From Acidovorax sp. NCPPB 4044 (GTDB lineage: Bacteria > Pseudomonadota > Gammaproteobacteria > Burkholderiales > Burkholderiaceae_C), in contig NZ_JAMCOS010000001.1 of assembly GCF_028069655.1 (NCBI RefSeq), forward strand, positions 650,001 through 714,000: a stretch of DNA of 64,000 nucleotides. Reading direction: 5' to 3'. The notes under the pieces are model-generated. The model was not told where the DNA came from and ran no database searches. It worked only from the letters and a program-made list of their open reading frames with translations. The position numbers and the translations under genes were made by a program. This document shows positions 60,080-64,000 of the stretch, in pieces. Position 1 is the first letter of the stretch, and each line of letters starts with the position of its first letter.

Positions 60080-60590
60080 CCTCGAGATGGTGAGCTGGAT
60101 CCAGTTCACCCGAATAGTCCATGGGCCGATCATTCCAATACTGGTTGGTATCCAATTCACCGGAGTGGTGGACCACCTCGCTGTCCAGCGCCAATTCCTG
60201 CAACGCGCCCAGTTGTTCTCGCTGATGTGCAATGCGGTGGCTGATATCTCCTGGCAACGGATCACCCACCAGCATTGCTGCCGAGATTTGGCCTTGCATG
60301 TTGAACAACTCCGTTTCGCAGTTTGCCAAGGCCCCGCTCGGGTTGGCGAGGCGCTGGGCCTGCACGTTGCTGATGAGGCTATTGACCTCCGCGAAGAGGC
60401 GGCCCCTGCGTGCTTGCGGAGTTTCCTGGGTAGCTGATGTGCCACCACGGCGTCTCAGTCCGGCGAGCATGCCGCCCGACGATGGCATGGGGGATGAGGT
60501 CTGCGGGGTTGATTCGTTTGACTGGTATTCGTTGCGGGCCCGGCGGGGAGGGCTTGAGGTGGATGGTCCGCGAACGCATGCATTTCCCAT
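60072..60590 (-). CDS. Candidate HrpX-regulated type III effector
   Basis: A 172-residue protein of no family I recognise. It begins MGNACV, a Gly2 myristoylation-like start with a cysteine at position 5 suited to palmitoylation, as in several plant-pathogen effectors delivered to the host membrane. Residues 5-60 are rich in Ser, Thr, Pro and Arg, typical of a type III secretion signal. Residues 64-135 are probably helical. The C-terminus carries SGELD twice (143-147 and 160-164). AAGGAG lies eight bases before the ATG, and a perfect PIP box with a -10 element lies 65 bases upstream. A sampled line gives about 53% GC against 83% in moeA. Host target unknown. An in-frame ATG at 60698 lies upstream of the PIP box and is not the start. 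Confidence 0.75.
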   Translation of the reverse strand: MGNACVRGPSTSSPPRRARNEYQSNESTPQTSSPMPSSGGMLAGLRRRGGTSATQETPQARRGRLFAEVNSLISNVQAQRLANPSGALANCETELFNMQGQISAAMLVGDPLPGDISHRIAHQREQLGALQELALDSEVVHHSGELDTNQYWNDRPMDYSGELDPAHHLEGR

Positions 60591-60618
60591 GAAGAGGCTC
60601 CTTGGTTGAAAAGGGAAG

Positions 60619-60679
60619 ATGGTGCATTCCGATCTTTGGAAAGAGGGGGTGAAGGCGAAGGGTGGTGATGTTGTGCGAA
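60619..60679 (-). promoter_or_regulatory. PIP box and -10 element (HrpX-type promoter)
   Basis: On the minus strand TTCGC (60679-60675), 15 bases, TTCGC (60659-60655): a perfect plant-inducible-promoter box. After 30 bases follows CACCAT (60624-60619), which fits the YANNNT -10 used by HrpX/HrpB-dependent promoters at the expected distance. The gene start is 28 bases further on. HrpX control of type III genes through such boxes is established for Xanthomonas, Ralstonia (HrpB) and plant-pathogenic Acidovorax. Confidence 0.8.
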
Positions 60680-60737
60680 TTCCGCCCCCCACCCGCAATG
60701 GCGGATCGTTGGCGGCGGATGCGCTCCCCCGAAGGGG

Positions 60738-61064
60738 TCACCGCGTGGAGGATGCGTCGGGCAATTCCGGGCTGCGCCAATTCAGCAGTTCCGCCAGGCG
60801 CAGCACGGTCCAGCGCGCCTCGGGCGGCTCCACGCCCGAGCCCGGCGCGCACAGGCCCGCATAGATGCGCAGCAGGATGTCGGACTCCGACGGGGCCTGC
60901 ACGTGGTAGAGCGTCTGGGCCTGCTCCACGAGGTGGTTGGCGAGGTCTTCGCACAGCTCGTAGCGCTCGCGCACCTCGGCGGCGGGCCGCGTGAGGCGGG
61001 AGCGCGCGTCGCTGTGGACCGCGATGAAGGAGGGCGGCACGTGGATCTGGTTGTCGTCGTTCAT
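60738..61064 (-). CDS. Conserved small hypothetical protein
   Basis: A 108-residue protein beginning MNDDNQIHVPPSFIAVH, predicted mostly helical, with RERYELCEDLANHLVEQAQ and EARWTVLRLAELLNW. I recall similar short proteins in Comamonadaceae, sometimes labelled as chaperone-like ATPases, but no P-loop or other nucleotide-binding motif is visible, so I would not accept that label. It lies 75 bases downstream of the next gene on the same strand (61140-61394), so the two probably form an operon. Upstream of it in transcription there is no PIP box. Confidence 0.65.
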   Translation of the reverse strand: MNDDNQIHVPPSFIAVHSDARSRLTRPAAEVRERYELCEDLANHLVEQAQTLYHVQAPSESDILLRIYAGLCAPGSGVEPPEARWTVLRLAELLNWRSPELPDASSTR

Positions 61065-61139
61065 CGTGGGAGCATCGGCGTGCGGAGAGGCCCGTGGGCA
61101 GGCGGCAGGGCGGGTGGGGCCGGGTCGGGCGGTGCGCCG

Positions 61140-61394
61140 TCAATCGGGGGTGAAGAGCCGCTCGAAACGCTCGGCGTCGGCGGCCAGCTCGCAGGTGACC
61201 AGCTGGCCCATCTTGTTGTCCGCGCTGCGGCACGCGGCGAACAGCGTGGCCGGGCCCTTCAGTTGGTAGTCGGGCAGATGGATCAGCGCGTACGGATGGG
61301 CCACGAACACCTGGTGCGGGAAGACGGCCCGGTGCTGGTTGCGCGGCGAGGGAAACAGCACGTAAAGATCGGTGGTGATGGTCTGCGTGGCCAT
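61140..61394 (-). CDS. Small hypothetical protein
   Basis: An 84-residue protein beginning MATQTITTDLYVLFPSPRNQ. It has no signal peptide or membrane segment, one cysteine in AACRSADNKMG and another in VTCELAAD. I do not recognise it. It precedes the 108-residue gene on the same strand by 75 bases. GC is high like the core, so it is likely resident rather than newly acquired. Confidence 0.55.
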   Translation of the reverse strand: MATQTITTDLYVLFPSPRNQHRAVFPHQVFVAHPYALIHLPDYQLKGPATLFAACRSADNKMGQLVTCELAADAERFERLFTPD

Positions 61395-61617
61395 GGCGTC
61401 GAAGGGAGAAAAAGAAGAGCGGGAACGAAAGGCGCACGGGGCTGCGGGGCGCGGCCGGCCACTGTAGCAAACCGGTTCGCGGCCCGGGCGTGCCGCCCGG
61501 GGCGCCGGCGGTCACGCCGCTCCGAGGCACAGGCCCGCTCCGTTCCCGTGGACAATCCGGTCCCATTCCCCACTGACCGCATACCGCGCCGCAGCACGGC
61601 GCACGAGGACCTTCCGC

Positions 61618-61854
61618 ATGGCACGCCAGGACAAGAACGCATGGGCCGCAAAGGTGTTCGCCCTCATCCAGGGCGGGCAGGCACAGGCCGCCATGGCCCA
61701 GATCAAGGTGGCGCCCACGGCCGGCGATGTGGCCCGGCTGCAGGGGCTGCTGGCGGCCGTGCCGGCCACGACGCCCGCCCGCCGCCAGCTCGACGCCTTC
61801 ATCGAGGAAGAGCGCGCGCTGCTCGCCGCGCCCCGCCTGCACCGCGCGCCCTGA
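61618..61854 (+). CDS. Small hypothetical protein upstream of moaE
   Basis: A 78-residue protein, predicted to be two or three helices (DKNAWAAKVFALIQGGQAQAA and TTPARRQLDAFIEEERALLA). No domain recognised; helix lengths are reminiscent of a single TPR-like hairpin, which I cannot confirm. It lies 37 bases before moaE on the same strand and is probably co-transcribed with it. Confidence 0.6.
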   Translation: MARQDKNAWAAKVFALIQGGQAQAAMAQIKVAPTAGDVARLQGLLAAVPATTPARRQLDAFIEEERALLAAPRLHRAP

Positions 61855-61891
61855 CCGGCCGCCGATCTCCCCTTTCGCCTTGCCCGACACC

Positions 61892-62389
61892 ATGGCCGAT
61901 CCGCTCGCCCCTCCTTCCAGCGCCCGCGTCGCCATCCAGGCGCAGGACTTCGACGTTTCCACCGAACTGGCCACCCTGCGGGCGCAGGACGCGCGCGTGG
62001 GCGCCGTGTGCTGCTTCGTGGGCACCGTGCGCGACCGGAGCGATGGCGATGCCGTCGCATCGATGGAGCTGGAGCACTACCCCGGCATGACCGAGAAATC
62101 GATCGAGGCGATGGTGGACGAGGCGTTGCGGCGCTTCGACATCTTCGCGGCGCGCGTGGTGCACCGCGTGGGGCTACTGGCGCCGCAGGACCAGATCGTG
62201 CTGGTGGCCGTCACCTCGGCGCACCGTGGCCAGAGCTTCCAGGCCTGCGAATTCCTCATGGACTGGCTCAAGACCCAGGCGCCGTTCTGGAAGAAGGAAG
62301 CCACGCCGCAGGGCGCGCGCTGGGTGGATGCCCGCGTGAGCGACGACACGGCGCTGGCGCGTTGGGGCATCGACTCCCGCAACGCCTGA
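61892..62389 (+). CDS. moaE: Molybdopterin synthase catalytic subunit MoaE
   Basis: With MoaD converts precursor Z (cPMP) to molybdopterin. The 165-residue protein has VGAVCCFVGTVRDRSDGDAV, the LEHYPGMTEKSIEAMVDEA helix, VHRVGLLAPQDQIVLVAVTSAHR and the C-terminal catalytic region APFWKKE with the conserved lysines. The ATG at 61892 is the natural start; the longer frame is a shadow. It is separated from moaD by about 2.1 kb of accessory and hypothetical genes. Confidence 0.95.
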   Translation: MADPLAPPSSARVAIQAQDFDVSTELATLRAQDARVGAVCCFVGTVRDRSDGDAVASMELEHYPGMTEKSIEAMVDEALRRFDIFAARVVHRVGLLAPQDQIVLVAVTSAHRGQSFQACEFLMDWLKTQAPFWKKEATPQGARWVDARVSDDTALARWGIDSRNA

Positions 62390-62536
62390 AGGGCGCGTCC
62401 AGCACTCCTGCAATGCGGCGGTTCGGCTCCAGCTAGGGGAAATCCCGCGGAGCGGAATCCCCGGTTCCCCGGTACCGTCGGGTCACAAGGCGAAAAGCCA
62501 CACAACGTGTACTCAGAGGGTCAGGGAGGGAGCAGC

Positions 62537-64000
62537 ATGCAGGCTGTCGTTTTCACGGTAGCGGACTATTTGCTCGCGCGGCTGAAACAGTTGGACGTCA
62601 CCGAGGTCTTCCAGATCCCCGGCGACTACGTCAAACATTTCACGCAGGCGCTCGAGCGTTTCCCCGGCATCGCCACCATCGGCGCCGCCAACGAACTGGA
62701 TGCGGCCTATGCCGCCGATGCCTATGGCCGCACACGCGGGCTGGGGGCCGTGTCGCTCCAGTACGGCGTCAGCACCTTCAGCGCGCTGAACGCCATCGCC
62801 GGGGCCTATGTGGAGCGGAGCCCGGTGATCGTCATCAGCGCCTCGCCCGGCGCCGACGCCCGCAACATCACCGACATGTACGGCGTCACCTTCCACCATT
62901 CCACGGGGGATCTGCACGCCGACCAGAACGTGTTCGAGAACGTGACGGTGGCCGCCCGCACCCTGAGCACGAACGTCGGCGCGGCCGAGGCCATCGACGA
63001 TCTGATCGTCGAGGCGCTGACGCACAGCCGGCCGGTCTACATCGCCTGCTACAAGGAGGTGTGGGGCCAGCCCTGTCCCCGCCCGCCCCGCACGCCACTG
63101 AAGGCGCGTGAATTGAAGGGCCCGCCCGATGCGCTGCAGAACGCGGTCGAGCAGGCGTGGAGCATGATCACCGCGGCCAAGAAGCCCGTCATCCTGGCGG
63201 GCGAAGAAGTGCTGCGCTTCGGCCTCTGCGGCCTGCTGCAGCAGATCATCGACGCCAGCGGGTTCGTCTACACCACCACCTCCCTGGGCAAGACGGTGCT
63301 GGACGAAGGCGGCCCCAAGTTCCTGGGCACCTATTCGGACGAAGCGGCCATCCCCAGCGTGATCGACGCGGTCCTGGATGCCGACTGCGTGCTGTGCCTG
63401 GGCACCTTGATCACCGACGACTACCTGATCTTCATCGAGAAGCAGTACGCCAACATGGTCCTGGCCACGGCGCAGGGCGCGCGCGCGGGCTACTTCAAGT
63501 ACCCGGACGTGGTGATGAAGGAGTTCATGCAGGCGCTGCTCGCAAAGTTCAAGGGCAGCAAGGCCTATCCCGGCAAGGCCGTCGCTCCGCCGCAGCCAGC
63601 GTATCCCGAGCCCTGGAAGAGCAACTCGGACCCCAAGTTCGACGCGCAGCCCGAGGTCATCACCTTCAACCGCTTCTTCCAGCACTCGATGAACTTCCTG
63701 GCCGAAGCCGGCCACCTGGACGAGATCGTCATGCCGCTGGGCGTCAGCAGCTCCATGTACGTGGCCACGAACGCCTACGGCATGCGGCAGGGCAGCTTCA
63801 TCGCTTCGGCCGCCTGGCAGTGCGTGGGCTTCGAGACCGGGGCCGCCAGCGGCGCCCAGCTGGGCAGCCGCAAGCGCGCATGGGCGGTGGCCGGCGATGG
63901 CGGCGTGATGATGGTCTGCCAGGCCATCAGCACCCTCGCCAAGTACAAGCTCAACGGCGTCATCTTCGTGATGAGCAACCAGGTCTATGCCATCGAGCAG
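62537..64000 (+). CDS. Thiamine-diphosphate 2-oxoacid decarboxylase (pyruvate/indolepyruvate type), partial
   Basis: The frame is open from ATG 62537 (GGGAGGG at 62524-62530 as ribosome-binding site) to the end of the window, giving 488 residues of an enzyme usually about 550-570 long. The catalytic glutamate lies in GAANELDAAYAADAYGR and the paired histidines of decarboxylases in GVTFHHSTGD. The diphosphate-binding motif begins GDGGVMMVCQAISTLAKYK and ends SNQ. The HH pair separates it from acetolactate synthases. Substrate could be pyruvate, indolepyruvate or phenylpyruvate; an indolepyruvate enzyme would make auxin, of interest in a plant associate, but this cannot be decided here. moaE lies 147 bases upstream, with no obvious link. 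Confidence 0.88.
   Translation, partial: MQAVVFTVADYLLARLKQLDVTEVFQIPGDYVKHFTQALERFPGIATIGAANELDAAYAADAYGRTRGLGAVSLQYGVSTFSALNAIAGAYVERSPVIVISASPGADARNITDMYGVTFHHSTGDLHADQNVFENVTVAARTLSTNVGAAEAIDDLIVEALTHSRPVYIACYKEVWGQPCPRPPRTPLKARELKGPPDALQNAVEQAWSMITAAKKPVILAGEEVLRFGLCGLLQQIIDASGFVYTTTSLGKTVLDEGGPKFLGTYSDEAAIPSVIDAVLDADCVLCLGTLITDDYLIFIEKQYANMVLATAQGARAGYFKYPDVVMKEFMQALLAKFKGSKAYPGKAVAPPQPAYPEPWKSNSDPKFDAQPEVITFNRFFQHSMNFLAEAGHLDEIVMPLGVSSSMYVATNAYGMRQGSFIASAAWQCVGFETGAASGAQLGSRKRAWAVAGDGGVMMVCQAISTLAKYKLNGVIFVMSNQVYAIEQ

Noticed and set aside
60738..61064. ATPase or chaperone label for the 108-residue protein
   Set aside because: No Walker A/B or other nucleotide-binding motif is visible; kept as a hypothetical protein.

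Overview
The window reads as chromosomal DNA of a high-GC betaproteobacterium of the Comamonadaceae, most likely a plant-pathogenic Acidovorax/Paracidovorax (avenae or citrulli group). The protein families and the gene order lepA-lepB-rnc-era-recO-pdxJ-acpS and leuC-leuD-leuB-asd-fimV-truA-trpF-trpB-trpA-accD point there. So do five copies of a 46-bp interspersed palindromic element. Plant association is inferred from a textbook plant-inducible-promoter (PIP) box in front of a small gene whose product starts with an N-myristoylation-like sequence. I saw no rRNA, tRNA, IS element, prophage or CRISPR array.

Layout. 1-1865: end of a sigma-E regulator (mucB/rseB) and its periplasmic protease degP/mucD. 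1866-2336: gene-free, with a DnaA-box cluster and an orphan promoter/terminator pair that may be a small RNA. 2337-10895: lepA-lepB-DUF4845-rnc-era-recO-pdxJ-acpS-nagZ on the plus strand (translation, secretion, RNA processing, repair, cofactors, cell-wall recycling). 11148-15081: DUF3300 lipoprotein, small MscS channel, REC-GGDEF diguanylate cyclase. 15260-22342: lysS and a five-gene surface-polysaccharide cluster on the minus strand (two glycosyltransferases, a GT11-type fucosyltransferase, a flippase, an initiating sugar-phosphate transferase). 22449-36878: LON-domain protein, yggT, then the long minus-strand amino-acid block (leuC, entericidin, leuD, leuB, asd, fimV, truA, trpFBA, accD). 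asd is preceded by a 33-codon threonine-rich leader peptide and a hairpin, a candidate attenuator. 36923-41949: LysR regulator and dnaJ, dnaK, grpE, with a sigma-32-type promoter before grpE. 42190-45252: rpsF-priB-rpsR-rplI and dnaB. 45349-48770: small coiled-coil membrane protein, PIN-PhoH ATPase, peroxiredoxin, Mth938-like protein. 48965-57488: alaA, hom and thrC. 57601-62389: molybdenum cofactor genes mobB-moeA-moaD ... moaE. 62537-64000: a thiamine-diphosphate 2-oxoacid decarboxylase running off the window.

Two accessory insertions stand out against the roughly 70-80% GC core. The first splits hom from thrC: a lower-GC P-loop ATPase gene (51674-53020) overlapping a 998-codon gene (53017-56013). 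The second gene has an N-terminal domain of unknown function followed by 14 nearly DNA-identical 144-bp units plus part of a fifteenth, each encoding a 48-residue TPR-like repeat. The ATPase-plus-repeat layout resembles a split NLR/STAND-type sensor, so defence or signalling is a reasonable hypothesis but is not shown by the sequence. The second insertion splits moaD from moaE and carries the PIP-box gene (60072-60590), a strong candidate type III effector.

Main uncertainties: start codons of rnc, trpF, mscS and the TPR gene; function of the ATPase/TPR pair; identity of the effector; substrate of the final decarboxylase.
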